From Ruegeria intermedia (GTDB lineage Bacteria; Pseudomonadota; Alphaproteobacteria; Rhodobacterales; Rhodobacteraceae): DNA of 64,000 nucleotides. Of this stretch, positions 48,771 to 57,983 are shown piece by piece. The notes below the pieces were generated by a model. It worked only from the letters and a program-made list of their open reading frames with translations. It was not told where the DNA came from and made no database searches. The stretch is from NCBI RefSeq assembly GCF_900129345.1, contig NZ_FQVK01000010.1:62001-126000 (forward strand), read 5' to 3'. A program made the translations under genes and the position numbers. Position 1 is the stretch's first letter, and each line of letters opens with the position of its first letter.

Positions 48771-49238
48771 TCACAGGATTTCCTGGATTTCGAATTCGGT
48801 TCCGTTGTGGGTGAACACGTCGCCCGTCTGCAAACCGGCCATCGCCAGGTAGATCGGGCTTTGGGGCGAAATCCCCATATAGGTGTCGCCGTCAACGTCA
48901 AAGCGCGTGGTCGAGACACAGACCACGAAATGCCGGTCATTCAGCTTGACCACCGCACCCGGCTCGACCGTCTGTTTCGGACCGAAATCGGTGTTTTCGA
49001 TCACGTCGATCTTGGCATGATGCGCATGCACCGGCCCGTCGAAAGCCGCCGCCAGATCTGCGCTCTCGCGCGAGGCGGCGATGTCGTCCTTGTCATGCAC
49101 CTCGCGATCGTCCAGCTGCGACTCTTTCAAAAAGGCCTCGTGATGGGCCTGCGCGGCTTCAAGCTCCTGGGCTTCCAGGGCCATCAGGCGGTCGATAATG
49201 GCTTTCTTGCGGGCGGCCGGGTCTGTCTGAGCGGTCAT
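48771..49238 (-). CDS. GreA/GreB-like transcription elongation factor
   Basis: This 155-residue protein has a charged helical N-terminal half (about 1-75; KKAIIDRLMALEAQELEAA, then DDREVHDKDDIAASRESA) and a C-terminal FKBP-like Gre domain. The latter is marked by VVKLNDRHFVVCVS near 97 and the strong ISPQSPIYLAMAGLQTGD near 125. Gre factors bind the RNA polymerase secondary channel and rescue backtracked complexes. The coiled-coil tip differs from canonical GreA but keeps acidic residues. The ATG at 49238 is chosen over an upstream in-frame codon. It may be a Gre-like competitor rather than a true GreA. Confidence 0.78.
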   Translation of the reverse strand: MTAQTDPAARKKAIIDRLMALEAQELEAAQAHHEAFLKESQLDDREVHDKDDIAASRESADLAAAFDGPVHAHHAKIDVIENTDFGPKQTVEPGAVVKLNDRHFVVCVSTTRFDVDGDTYMGISPQSPIYLAMAGLQTGDVFTHNGTEFEIQEIL

Positions 49239-49314
49239 GCAATGCGGTCCTTCACGTTCGAATTCCGTCTCAGGTTGGGACGCTTTGCGGGGGAATGCAA
49301 CTGGATTCAACGGA

Positions 49315-49770
49315 TCAGATCAGCAGGCTGGCCGCGCCTTCGTGGCGCAGCAGGGCCACCTTGCTCTCGATCCCGCCCTGGCCGGAAAACCCGCCCAGCC
49401 CATTCGCGGACAACACCCGGTGGCAGGGGATGATCACCGGAATCGGATTGGCCCCGCAGGCCTGCCCAACAGCCTGTGCGGGATGCCCCAATTCGCGCGC
49501 AATGTCGCCATAGGTGCGGGTGTCACCGAAGGGAATTGCTGACATCGCCGCGCAGACCGCACGCTGGAACTCGGACCCGCCAACCCGCAGCGGCAGGTCG
49601 AAGCGGCGCAGGCGGCCTTCGGCATAGGCCGTCAACTGCGAGGCGGCTTCGGCAAGCAACGGCGTCCTATCGCCCTCGGTCCGGCCGTGCCAGACCAGCC
49701 GAGTGATGGCACCGTCCTGCTCCTCGATCCCGAGGCATCCGAATTGGGTTTTCACTGCAATCATCGGCAT
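49315..49770 (-). CDS. ogt: Methylated-DNA-protein cysteine methyltransferase
   Basis: This 151-residue suicide repair enzyme removes alkyl groups from O6-methylguanine. The C-terminal domain has FQRAVCAAMSAIPFGDTRTYG near 68, the active site IPCHRV near 115, and the GGFSGQGGIESKVALL loop after it. The N-terminal domain is short. It lies downstream of ileS but is separated from it by a strong terminator, so its own promoter is expected in the short gap 49771-49814. Confidence 0.93.
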   Translation of the reverse strand: MPMIAVKTQFGCLGIEEQDGAITRLVWHGRTEGDRTPLLAEAASQLTAYAEGRLRRFDLPLRVGGSEFQRAVCAAMSAIPFGDTRTYGDIARELGHPAQAVGQACGANPIPVIIPCHRVLSANGLGGFSGQGGIESKVALLRHEGAASLLI

Positions 49771-49814
49771 GGGCGCAGGGTTTCAGATCGGCACGCCGCC
49801 CGCAAGCCGCAACA

Positions 49815-49842
49815 AAAACCCCCGCGCGATGGCGGGGGTTTT
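49815..49842. terminator. Strong terminator after ileS
   Basis: A perfect 11-bp stem (49815-49825 with 49832-49842; AAAACCCCCGC and its complement) has a 6-nt loop. The A-rich left arm gives a T-run (TTTTTGTTG) on the minus strand. It begins 14 bp after the ileS stop. Confidence 0.93.
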
Positions 49843-49856
49843 CAGGGGGGTTACGT

Positions 49857-52775
49857 TCAGCCCAGGGCCGTATCGCAGCGACCGCAGACGCCGGGATGAG
49901 CGTGGCGCCCCACATCCGGCAGGATCTTCCAGCAACGCTGGCACTTGGCCCCTTCGGCCTTTTCGAACACGACACCGACGCCCTCGATCTCGGGCAGGCG
50001 GAACGCCTCGGCCGGGGCCGGGTCGGCGGTGACGGTCAGGCCCGAGGTGATGCACAGGTCATCGACATCGAATGTGGCCAGCAGGTCGCGGGTTTCGGCG
50101 TCCTCGACATGCACGACCGGCGCGGCTTCGAGGCTGGAGCCGATGACCTTGTCGCGGCGCTGCACTTCCAGTGCGGCGGTCACCGCACGGCGCACACGGC
50201 GGATCTTGGCCATGTTCGCCTCGAGCGCGGGATCGCGCCAATCGGCAGGCGTGTCGGGGAAGTCGACCAGATGCACCGAACTGTCCTCGCCCGGGAACCG
50301 CTCGAGCCAGACCTCTTCCATCGTAAACGGCAGGATCGGCGCCAGCCAGGTGGTCAGGCGATGGTACAGGATGTCCAGCACCGTGCGCGCGGCCCGGCGG
50401 CGCGGGGTGTCGCCATCGCAATACAGCGCGTCCTTGCGCACATCGAAATAGAAGGCCGACAGGTCAACGGTGGCAAAGTTGAACACCGCGCTGAACACGC
50501 CCTGGAAGTCAAACGCGGCATAGCCCTTGCGGACCTGCTCGTCCAACTCGGCCAGGCGGCTGAGCACCCAGCGTTCCAGACGCGGCATCTCGGCCGGGTC
50601 GATCCGGTCGGCCTCGGTGAAATCGGCCAGCGAACCCAGCATGAAGCGCATCGTGTTGCGCAGCCGGCGATAGCTGTCGGCGACCCCTTTCAGGATTTCC
50701 GGCCCGATCCGCTGATCGGCGGTATAGTCGGTCTGGGCCACCCACAGGCGCAGGATGTCGGCACCGTATTGCCTGATGACCTCTTCCGGCACTATGGTAT
50801 TGCCGAGCGATTTGGACATCTTGTTGCCCTTCTCGTCCAGCGTGAACCCGTGCGTGACCACGTTTCGATACGGCGCGCGGCCGATCGTGCCACAGGCCTG
50901 CAGCATCGAGGAATGGAACCATCCGCGGTGCTGGTCGGTGCCCTCCATGTAGACATCGGCGATGCCGTCGGGCGCGCCATCCTCGCGGTCGCGCAGCACG
51001 AATGCATGGGTCGAGCCCGAGTCGAACCACACGTCCAGAACGTCGAACACCTGGTCATACTCGTCGGGGTTCACGATGCCGTCCAGCACCTGCTGTTTGA
51101 ACCCGTCGGTGTACCAGACATCGGCGCCGTGTTCCTCGAACGCGGCCTTGATGCGGGCGTTCACTTCCGGGTTGCGCAACAGATAGTCCGGGTCGGTAGG
51201 CAGAGCCCCCTTCTTGGTGAAGCAGGTAAGCGGCACACCCCAGGCACGCTGGCGCGACAGAACCCAGTCGGGGCGCGCCTCGATCATCGAATACAGGCGG
51301 TTGCGGCCCGAGGGCGGCGTCCATTTCACCAGCTCGTCGATCGACCGCAAGGCGCGTTCGCGGATGGTGTCGCCCATCTGGTTCATGCCATCGTCCAGCT
51401 TGCGGTCAACGGACACGAACCATTGCGGCGTGTTGCGATAGATGATCGGCGCCTTGGACCGCCACGAATGCGGATAGCTGTGCTTGATCTTGCCACGCGC
51501 CAGCAACCCGCCGACCTCGGCCAGCTTGTCGATCACGGCCTTGTTCGCGTCGCCCTCGCCGCCCTTGCGCGACAGGATGTACTTGCCGCCGAAGAACGGC
51601 ATGTCGGCGCGGAAGCTGCCGTCGTCCATCACGTTGTAGGTGATGACCTGTTCCAGCATGCCCAGATCGCGGTACAGCTCGAACTCCTCCATCCCGTGCG
51701 AGGGCGCGCAATGAACGAAGCCGGTGCCCTCGGTATCGGTCACGAAATCGGCCGCGCGGAAATCGCGAATGTCGTCCCATTCGCCGTTGGACCCTTCGGC
51801 CCCTGCCAGCGGGTGCTGCAGCTGGATCTTGGCCAGATCGTCCTGCGTGACGTCGCACAGGCGGCGGTACATGGTGTCGTCCAGCCGCGCGCGGGCGAAC
51901 ACGTCGGTGGCCAGGTTGTCGGCCAGCAGGTACCGGTCACCGATCCGGGCCCAGCATTCCTCGGGGCGGCCGGTCACTTCGTACAGCCCGTACGAGATGT
52001 CCTTGCCGTATACCACGGCCTTGTTCGACGGCATGGTCCAGGGCGTCGTGGTCCAGATCACCACGTGGGCGTTGTCCAGCGTGGTGTCGCCGGTGTTCAC
52101 CACCTTAAACTTCACCCAGATGGTGAAGCTTTCCTTGTCGTGATACTCGACCTCGGCCTCGGCCAGGGCAGTCTTCTCGATCGGCGACCACATCACCGGT
52201 TTCGAGCCCTGATACAGCGTACCGTTCATCAGGAACTTCATGAACTCGTCCGCGATCACCGCCTCGGCGTGATAGTCCATGGTGACGTAGGGATCGGCCC
52301 AGTTGCCGGTGATGCCCAGGCGCTTGAACTCCTCGCGCTGGATATCGATCCAACCTTCGGCGAACTTGCGGCATTCCTGGCGGAAGTCGATGACCGGAAC
52401 CTCGTCCTTGTTCTTGCCCTTCTTGCGGTACTGTTCCTCGATCTTCCATTCGATCGGCAGGCCGTGACAGTCCCAGCCGGGCACATAGCGCGCGTCAAAG
52501 CCCATCATCTGGTGGCTGCGCACGATCATGTCCTTGATCGTCTTGTTCAGCGCGTGGCCGATATGCAGGTGGCCGTTGGCATAGGGCGGGCCATCATGCA
52601 GGATGAATGGCTTGCGCCCCGGCTTTTCGCGCAGGCGGTCATAGACGCCGATCTTCTCCCAGCGGTCCAGCCATGCGGGCTCGCGCTTGGGCAGGCCGGC
52701 GCGCATGGGGAAATCGGTCCGGGGCAGGTTCAGCGTGTCTTTGTAGTCGGGTGTCTGGGTCGTGTCGGCGCACAT
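49857..52775 (-). CDS. ileS: Isoleucyl-tRNA synthetase
   Basis: This 972-residue class Ia synthetase carries the HIGH motif as GHLHIGHAL near 70 and the KMSKS motif near 652. The editing (CP1) domain between them has WTTTPWTMPSNKA near 235. An anticodon-binding domain and a C-terminal zinc site CQRCWKILP then CGRCD follow near 945-965. Size and domain order fit the bacterial type with the zinc-binding tail. The ATG lies 166 bp from the end of the DUF2339 gene. Confidence 0.97.
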   Translation of the reverse strand: MCADTTQTPDYKDTLNLPRTDFPMRAGLPKREPAWLDRWEKIGVYDRLREKPGRKPFILHDGPPYANGHLHIGHALNKTIKDMIVRSHQMMGFDARYVPGWDCHGLPIEWKIEEQYRKKGKNKDEVPVIDFRQECRKFAEGWIDIQREEFKRLGITGNWADPYVTMDYHAEAVIADEFMKFLMNGTLYQGSKPVMWSPIEKTALAEAEVEYHDKESFTIWVKFKVVNTGDTTLDNAHVVIWTTTPWTMPSNKAVVYGKDISYGLYEVTGRPEECWARIGDRYLLADNLATDVFARARLDDTMYRRLCDVTQDDLAKIQLQHPLAGAEGSNGEWDDIRDFRAADFVTDTEGTGFVHCAPSHGMEEFELYRDLGMLEQVITYNVMDDGSFRADMPFFGGKYILSRKGGEGDANKAVIDKLAEVGGLLARGKIKHSYPHSWRSKAPIIYRNTPQWFVSVDRKLDDGMNQMGDTIRERALRSIDELVKWTPPSGRNRLYSMIEARPDWVLSRQRAWGVPLTCFTKKGALPTDPDYLLRNPEVNARIKAAFEEHGADVWYTDGFKQQVLDGIVNPDEYDQVFDVLDVWFDSGSTHAFVLRDREDGAPDGIADVYMEGTDQHRGWFHSSMLQACGTIGRAPYRNVVTHGFTLDEKGNKMSKSLGNTIVPEEVIRQYGADILRLWVAQTDYTADQRIGPEILKGVADSYRRLRNTMRFMLGSLADFTEADRIDPAEMPRLERWVLSRLAELDEQVRKGYAAFDFQGVFSAVFNFATVDLSAFYFDVRKDALYCDGDTPRRRAARTVLDILYHRLTTWLAPILPFTMEEVWLERFPGEDSSVHLVDFPDTPADWRDPALEANMAKIRRVRRAVTAALEVQRRDKVIGSSLEAAPVVHVEDAETRDLLATFDVDDLCITSGLTVTADPAPAEAFRLPEIEGVGVVFEKAEGAKCQRCWKILPDVGRHAHPGVCGRCDTALG

Positions 52776-52941
52776 GGAGAGGCGTCCCTTGGATGATCTT
52801 GGCGTGTTTGGATCGAAGCGGTCGGTGCGATGAACTCAAGCACCTTTGCCCGGCGTCTCGGAAACTCAGAGCGCCGGGGAAATAATTCGAATGATAATGG
52901 CCAGAACGTCTTGCATGGCCGGGCTTATAGGCCGGTTGCGC

Positions 52942-55668
52942 CTATTGGTCCAGAGCTTCCGGCCCCTGCGGCGATTGGCGCAGCTTGGCCCAGCGGTTCA
53001 GCCATGCCAGACCCGCCAGCGCCAGCCCCAGCGCCAGCAGCGAAAACACACGGATCAGACCACCCAGCCCCGAGATGTCGATCAGGAACACCTTGGCCAC
53101 CGCCAGCCCGATCACCGCCAGCCCGGCCTTGCGCATCACGTCCGACCGACGCGCCAGCGACTGATAGAACAGCGCCGCGCCGATCACCAGCAGTACGAGC
53201 GTGTAGGTATAAAGCTCGGGCTGGGACACGCCGTTGCCTTCATACATCCCTGCCGCACCCTGCCAGAAATGCCGGATGGTCAGGCCCAGCCACAAGGCGC
53301 CCAGCGCAATGGACACCCCCTGACAGGCCAGCCGCAACTGCGCCGGCATCTTGGGGATCCGCCACGCGGACAGGCCGATGACAAGGGCCGGCGGCAGATA
53401 AGCAATGGCAAGCGTGTTAACCACCGGAGGCCCCAGAACAGGATCTGCCCCAAACCGCAAAACAGGGTTGGCCACTGTCGCAGCCAGCGCCAGCCACAAC
53501 AGGCCATGCGCAGCAAAGAACACGCCCAATGCGACCCGAACCCAGTTCAGCCGCCCGCCCAGCGCAAACCGCTGCACCTGCGCAAAGGCCAGCAGCAGCC
53601 AAATGGCCGACAGCAGGCCCAGCCCCCAATGGCTGTCGTCGGCACCGCCCTCGCCCAGCCCCTCCAGCGAGCGCAACAGCAGCAGAGACACCAGAACGCC
53701 ACCCGTCGCCCACGCTGCGCTGTCCAGCATGACATTGGCGACCGGGCGGTCCAATGGGCGCAGCATCCACCATGCGGCGACATAGCCTGCAACCGCAGTT
53801 CCATAGACCAAAGCCATTTCCGCAACCGGTGCTTCCAGCGCCCAGTCCAGACCCGGGTTCAGGATCAGCCGGAACGTGACGGTGGCAACGCCGGCCCAGA
53901 TGAACCAGCTCATCGGCGGCAGATTGAACCGCCGGTCCAGTGCCGCCGCCGCGATGATCGTGACCACGAAAGCGATGGTCAGCGCCGCCGAGCTGAGCAC
54001 GATCACGCAGCCGAAGGTCAAGCAGGACAGGGCCGACAGCGTGGCCAAAGCCGGACGCATCCGGGCCTCGCCATCCACACGCGCAAAGCGCTCGGCCAGG
54101 ACCACCATCAGCGCCGCGAGCGCGACCGCATGCAGGGCCCAGGGGTAGGCTCCGATCACGCTGGCCGGGCGCCAGCCAAGCTCAAGCGCGATGGCCAGCG
54201 CCGGGGCGTACAGCGCGGCAGCACCCGCCCAGACAAGCGGGTACCGCCCACCCCGAAACGACCGCCATGCCGCCAGAAGAGAAATCACCGCGCCCAGCGC
54301 AACCAGCCAGGTCACGGCCAACGGAAAATCGGCCTCGGGCGTTTCGGAATAGGTCTGCCAGAACCCACGCGCCACCGCGCCGCCATCAAACCCGTGCGTG
54401 AACACGAAACCACCCAGCCCCAGAGCGGGAAACGCGCTCATATCCTGCAGGGCCGGCGCGTCCTTTGCCCAGATCAGCAGGGCGAAAGTCAGGCCCGCCA
54501 GCAGGATCACAGCCAGCCAGAACTCACCGCGCGTATCCGCCCATTGCAGCGCCAGAATGGCCGAGCTTGCCAGCACCGCCCCAAAGGCCAGGCGCGTCGG
54601 AAATTCGGGCCTCGGACCGCCGGCTTTTCTGACAACGAATTCACTGAACATCGCCCCGTCGTGATCGGGCCAGATCCGGCGCACGGGAATGGCAATGGCG
54701 ATCACGACAACGGCGGCCACGTAAACGAGGAAAGCCGGTTCCGTGATCGGCGAACCCGTCACCAGCAAAAGGCCCGCCAGATAGGCGCCAAACAGCGACA
54801 GCACCGACACCCAAGCCCAGCGCCGCACCGTGTCGATCCCAAGCCCCAGCCCGGTGATCACGAAGAAATATCCGTACAGCCAGGATGGGTCAGCCGATTC
54901 GCCACCCACGACGAAAGGCGCGGCAAAGGCGCCGATCAACCCGATCGCCGCCAGCAGCGGGCCGTGGAACCAGCCCAGAACCAGCCCGACAAGCGCGATG
55001 GCGATCATGCCTGCCAAGGCCGCCTCGGGGCCGATCAGGTCATAGAGCTGGCGCGCCGCCAGAACGCCGCCGAACAACGTGACCAGCCCTGCGCCGGAGA
55101 ACACCGACGGCAGATAGGCGGTGGCCGACGACTCGTCATCGCCGTATCGACGCCGCACAACTTCACCCGCCACGATCAGCAGCGCGCCGAAACCCAAGGC
55201 CGCCAGCACGCGCGCAGTGGGCGGCAGCAATCCGTTCTCGACCCCGTATTGCACGAGGAAAATCCCCGCCAGCGCCAGCGACAGAGCGGATACGGCATAG
55301 AACCAATTCTCGCGCAGCCACGCGCTCAGATCGTCGAACCGATCGGCGCGGAACACAACCGCGGCCGGAGGCGATGCGGTCTCGGCCACTGTTGCCGGCT
55401 TTTCAGGCTCGGGCTGTTGGTCCGGTGAGGGTGGGATCGCCTGTTTCGGCGGGCCCCAAGGGGCCGGTCGGGGTTTTGGCTTTGCCACCTCTGCTGGCGC
55501 GGGCGGCGTCTGCGCGGGCCGTGCCATGTCGGGTTGCGGCTCGACACCCAACCTGATCTCCAACTGTTCGACCCGCCGCCGCAGTCGGGCATGGCCGACC
55601 AGCAAAACGACAATTGATACCGGCATTGCCAGAATGGCCAGGCCAACAAGAACAAGCAGAGATTCCAA
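52942..55668 (-). CDS. DUF2339 multi-pass membrane protein
   Basis: This 908-residue protein has an N-terminal membrane helix (residues 1-24), a basic/helical stretch (LRRRVEQLEIRL) and a Pro-rich linker to about 120. Then come more than twenty hydrophobic helices to the C-terminus, the pattern of the DUF2339 family, whose function is not known. The start is taken as TTG at 55668 with CGGAGG 6-11 bp upstream, giving (M)ESLLVLVGLAILA. A GTG 30 bases earlier lies before the ribosome binding site and is less likely. It forms a single-gene unit between ileS and the VIT gene. Confidence 0.87.
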   Translation of the reverse strand: MESLLVLVGLAILAMPVSIVVLLVGHARLRRRVEQLEIRLGVEPQPDMARPAQTPPAPAEVAKPKPRPAPWGPPKQAIPPSPDQQPEPEKPATVAETASPPAAVVFRADRFDDLSAWLRENWFYAVSALSLALAGIFLVQYGVENGLLPPTARVLAALGFGALLIVAGEVVRRRYGDDESSATAYLPSVFSGAGLVTLFGGVLAARQLYDLIGPEAALAGMIAIALVGLVLGWFHGPLLAAIGLIGAFAAPFVVGGESADPSWLYGYFFVITGLGLGIDTVRRWAWVSVLSLFGAYLAGLLLVTGSPITEPAFLVYVAAVVVIAIAIPVRRIWPDHDGAMFSEFVVRKAGGPRPEFPTRLAFGAVLASSAILALQWADTRGEFWLAVILLAGLTFALLIWAKDAPALQDMSAFPALGLGGFVFTHGFDGGAVARGFWQTYSETPEADFPLAVTWLVALGAVISLLAAWRSFRGGRYPLVWAGAAALYAPALAIALELGWRPASVIGAYPWALHAVALAALMVVLAERFARVDGEARMRPALATLSALSCLTFGCVIVLSSAALTIAFVVTIIAAAALDRRFNLPPMSWFIWAGVATVTFRLILNPGLDWALEAPVAEMALVYGTAVAGYVAAWWMLRPLDRPVANVMLDSAAWATGGVLVSLLLLRSLEGLGEGGADDSHWGLGLLSAIWLLLAFAQVQRFALGGRLNWVRVALGVFFAAHGLLWLALAATVANPVLRFGADPVLGPPVVNTLAIAYLPPALVIGLSAWRIPKMPAQLRLACQGVSIALGALWLGLTIRHFWQGAAGMYEGNGVSQPELYTYTLVLLVIGAALFYQSLARRSDVMRKAGLAVIGLAVAKVFLIDISGLGGLIRVFSLLALGLALAGLAWLNRWAKLRQSPQGPEALDQ

Positions 55669-55775
55669 ATCGCACCTCCGGGCAAATCTGCAGTTCACGC
55701 TACCCTGTGCAGGCGCGGCAAGACAGTCGGGAAATCCCGAATAGTTTCAGCCTGTTGCGATCTGGCGCCAGTCGT

Positions 55776-56486
55776 CTAGGGATGGAACATGGACCCGACG
55801 ACATAGGCAATTGCCGCCGCCGCTCCACCTATCGCCAGCGTCTCAAGCCCCGAGTGCCACCAAGGCGCCAGCGACCACCGGCTTTTCATCGCGCCGATGG
55901 CAAAGAACACGCCCAGCGTCATCAGGACCGAGGCCGCAAACGCGCCCTGAACCCCCAACAGGAACGGCACGAGCGGAACCATGCCGGCCACGACAAAGGC
56001 CGCGAAGGTGGCCGCAGCGGCCTTGAGCGGATGCGGATCGACGCTGCCCAGCCCGTATTCGCCCTCGATCATCAGGTTGATCCAGGTGTCCCGATCGGCG
56101 GTGATCGCATCGGTTGCCTGTTCCAGCACCCGGCCCGACAGGCCCTTGCGGGACAGGATCTCCAGCACCTCGCCGCGTTCGCCGTCGGGGTAGAGGCGAA
56201 TGTGGCGCTCTTCGATGGCGCGGATCCGTCGGATATTGTCCAACTCGGCCTTGGTCCCCGAGTAGTTGCCCGCCGCCATCGAGAATCCGTCGGCCAGCAC
56301 GTTGGCCAGGCCCAGGGCCACGATGACAAAGGACGAAAGCCCGGCCCCGGCCACGCCTGCCACGATGGCCAGCGTGGTCACCGATCCGTCGATCCCGCCA
56401 TAGACCACGTCGCGCAGGAACCCGCGCCCGGGTGGGGCGTCGATCCGGTCTGCGATTTCCAGTTGGCTGTGGCCGTGATCCGCCAA
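55776..56486 (-). CDS. VIT1/CCC1-family metal transporter
   Basis: This 236-residue membrane protein of the VIT family has a soluble N-terminus, helix 1 with DVVYGGIDGSVTTLAIVAGVAG near 25, and helix 2 with GLANVLADGFSMAAGNY. A cytoplasmic acidic/His loop (IEERHIRLYPDGERGEV) may bind metal, and three helices follow after about 155. Family members move iron or manganese; the substrate here is inferred only by family. It lies 60 bp from the end of the YcjF-like gene, probably downstream in the same transcript. Confidence 0.87.
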   Translation of the reverse strand: MADHGHSQLEIADRIDAPPGRGFLRDVVYGGIDGSVTTLAIVAGVAGAGLSSFVIVALGLANVLADGFSMAAGNYSGTKAELDNIRRIRAIEERHIRLYPDGERGEVLEILSRKGLSGRVLEQATDAITADRDTWINLMIEGEYGLGSVDPHPLKAAAATFAAFVVAGMVPLVPFLLGVQGAFAASVLMTLGVFFAIGAMKSRWSLAPWWHSGLETLAIGGAAAAIAYVVGSMFHP

Positions 56487-56546
56487 GGCTGGTCTCCCTT
56501 CCGGAAGATTGTGCCCCGCGCGGCGGCCCGATGGCTTTGCGGCAGA

Positions 56547-57536
56547 TCAACCCTTGGAAAACAGCCCGCCCAGCGCGCGCGAGACCATGCCGCGGGTCGA
56601 CGGCCTGTGCCGGTCCGAGAAGGGCAGCGGACGGCAGACCTCCATCGCGGCCACGCCGACGCGGGCGCTGAGGGCGCCGTTGACCAGCCCTTCGCCAAAG
56701 CGGCGCGACAGCTTGCTGAGGACCGACCCGCCCAGAACCGGTTCGAGCAGGTCGTCACCCACGGCCACCGCACCGGTGGCCACCAGGTGAACGAACACCG
56801 CTCGGGTCAATCGCCAGCCCCCCAGAAACCCGGCCCGCCCGCCATAGATTTCGGCAATCCGGCGGATCATCCGCAACGAGGCCAGCAGCGCCGTCGCCAC
56901 ATCGGCCAGCGCCAGCGGCACCAGAGCCGTCACCGTCGCGACCTGGCGCGCGGCGGCCTCGACCTCGCGGCTGGCGGCGGCGTCCAGCGGGGCCAGCAAT
57001 TCGTCCTCGACCAGCCCAAGCAGGCCCGAGGCGTCGAACTGGTCCTCGATCCGGTCGGCCAGACGGTCGCGGCCCCAGCGCGTATCCTCGCGCCCGCGAT
57101 AGAACGCGATCAGGCGCTGCGTCACGGCCCGGGCCTGCGCCAGATCGGCATCGGCCAGCGCGGCATCGGCGGCACGGCGCATCCCGTCCACCCGCGACAG
57201 CCGGCCCAGCGCGGCCAGTTCGCGCAGCGCGATCAGCAGGGCCACCAGCACCAGCGCACAGATCAGGCCGGTCACGATCCAGCCCAGCACCGGCACACTG
57301 GCGATCAGCGAGGTGGCAAAATTCCACGCGGCGACGGACACCGCCGCCCCCACGACCGCAACCGCCAGCCCCCAGAACCACCGGCCCAGAACCGACGGCT
57401 TGCGCGCGGCCAGACGGGCCGCGGCCTGCATCGCCTGCCCTTGGGGTGGCGCGATATCCGGCACCGGCGCGGCCTTCGCCACGTCGGCGGCCGGGGCATC
57501 CTCGTCAAGCTCGATCAGAACCGGACCCTTGGCCAT
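56547..57536 (-). CDS. YcjF-like DUF697/TIGR01620 membrane protein
   Basis: This 329-residue protein has an acidic/proline N-terminus. Two membrane helices lie near 50-72 and 80-105 (GWIVTGLICALVLVALLIAL). A C-terminal DUF697 domain (about 190-310) contains VTALVPLALADVATALLASLRMIRRIAEIYG. It pairs with YcjX-type NTPases in many proteobacteria and is linked to envelope stress in E. coli. Here a GNAT gene lies between the two, 3 bp upstream. Its mechanism is unknown. Confidence 0.85.
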   Translation of the reverse strand: MAKGPVLIELDEDAPAADVAKAAPVPDIAPPQGQAMQAAARLAARKPSVLGRWFWGLAVAVVGAAVSVAAWNFATSLIASVPVLGWIVTGLICALVLVALLIALRELAALGRLSRVDGMRRAADAALADADLAQARAVTQRLIAFYRGREDTRWGRDRLADRIEDQFDASGLLGLVEDELLAPLDAAASREVEAAARQVATVTALVPLALADVATALLASLRMIRRIAEIYGGRAGFLGGWRLTRAVFVHLVATGAVAVGDDLLEPVLGGSVLSKLSRRFGEGLVNGALSARVGVAAMEVCRPLPFSDRHRPSTRGMVSRALGGLFSKG

Positions 57537-57539
57537 GCG

Positions 57540-57983
57540 TCACTCCTCCTGTTGCCAGACGAACCGAATGTCCGGCAGCTGTTCATCATTGTCGGCCCCG
57601 TCGCTGCGGGCCACTTCGACAAAACCGTGCCGTTCGTAGAACCGGCGCGCGCCCGTGTTGGCCTGAAACGCATACAGAGCCAGTTCACGACGGCCCGCCT
57701 TGGCGCTGTCCAGCAATTGTGCGCCGATCCCCTGATTTCGCGCGGCGGGGCTGAGGTACAGGCAATGAACCTCGGTTCCGTTCACGGCCAGAAAGCCTGC
57801 GACCTTGCCGCCCTGTTCGGCAACCGTGACCCATCCATTGTCGATCATCCGCCCGCAAAAGGCGATGGCTTCGGCCCCCGAATGCAGCTCGGGCATCCAG
57901 TCGTTTTCGCGTGCAAAGCCGTGCAGAATCTCTCCGACCGCCCCGGCGTCGAGGCTGCGCGCGGGCCTGAGGGTGACGGTCAC
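57540..57983 (-). CDS. GNAT-family N-acetyltransferase
   Basis: This 147-residue protein has the GNAT fold: N-terminal VTLRPARSLDAGAV, the acetyl-CoA-binding AARNQGIGAQLLDSAKA near 83-100 (Q/R-x-x-G-x-G/A form), and the C-terminal RRFYERHGFVEVARS. Substrate is unknown. It overlaps the ycjX gene by 4 bp at its start and ends 3 bp before the ycjF-like gene, so it is part of that operon and may modify a component of it (inference from position only). Confidence 0.88.
   Translation of the reverse strand: MTVTLRPARSLDAGAVGEILHGFARENDWMPELHSGAEAIAFCGRMIDNGWVTVAEQGGKVAGFLAVNGTEVHCLYLSPAARNQGIGAQLLDSAKAGRRELALYAFQANTGARRFYERHGFVEVARSDGADNDEQLPDIRFVWQQEE

Noticed and set aside
49896-52796. A 966-residue open frame on the plus strand opposite ileS
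   Set aside because: It mirrors ileS codon by codon, is rich in His, Arg and Gln, and has no motif. It arises from the GC-rich third positions of ileS.
52846-55428. An 860-residue plus-strand open frame opposite the DUF2339 gene
   Set aside because: Composition (Gln, Arg, Pro, His) and lack of any domain mark it as the antisense shadow of a hydrophobic protein.
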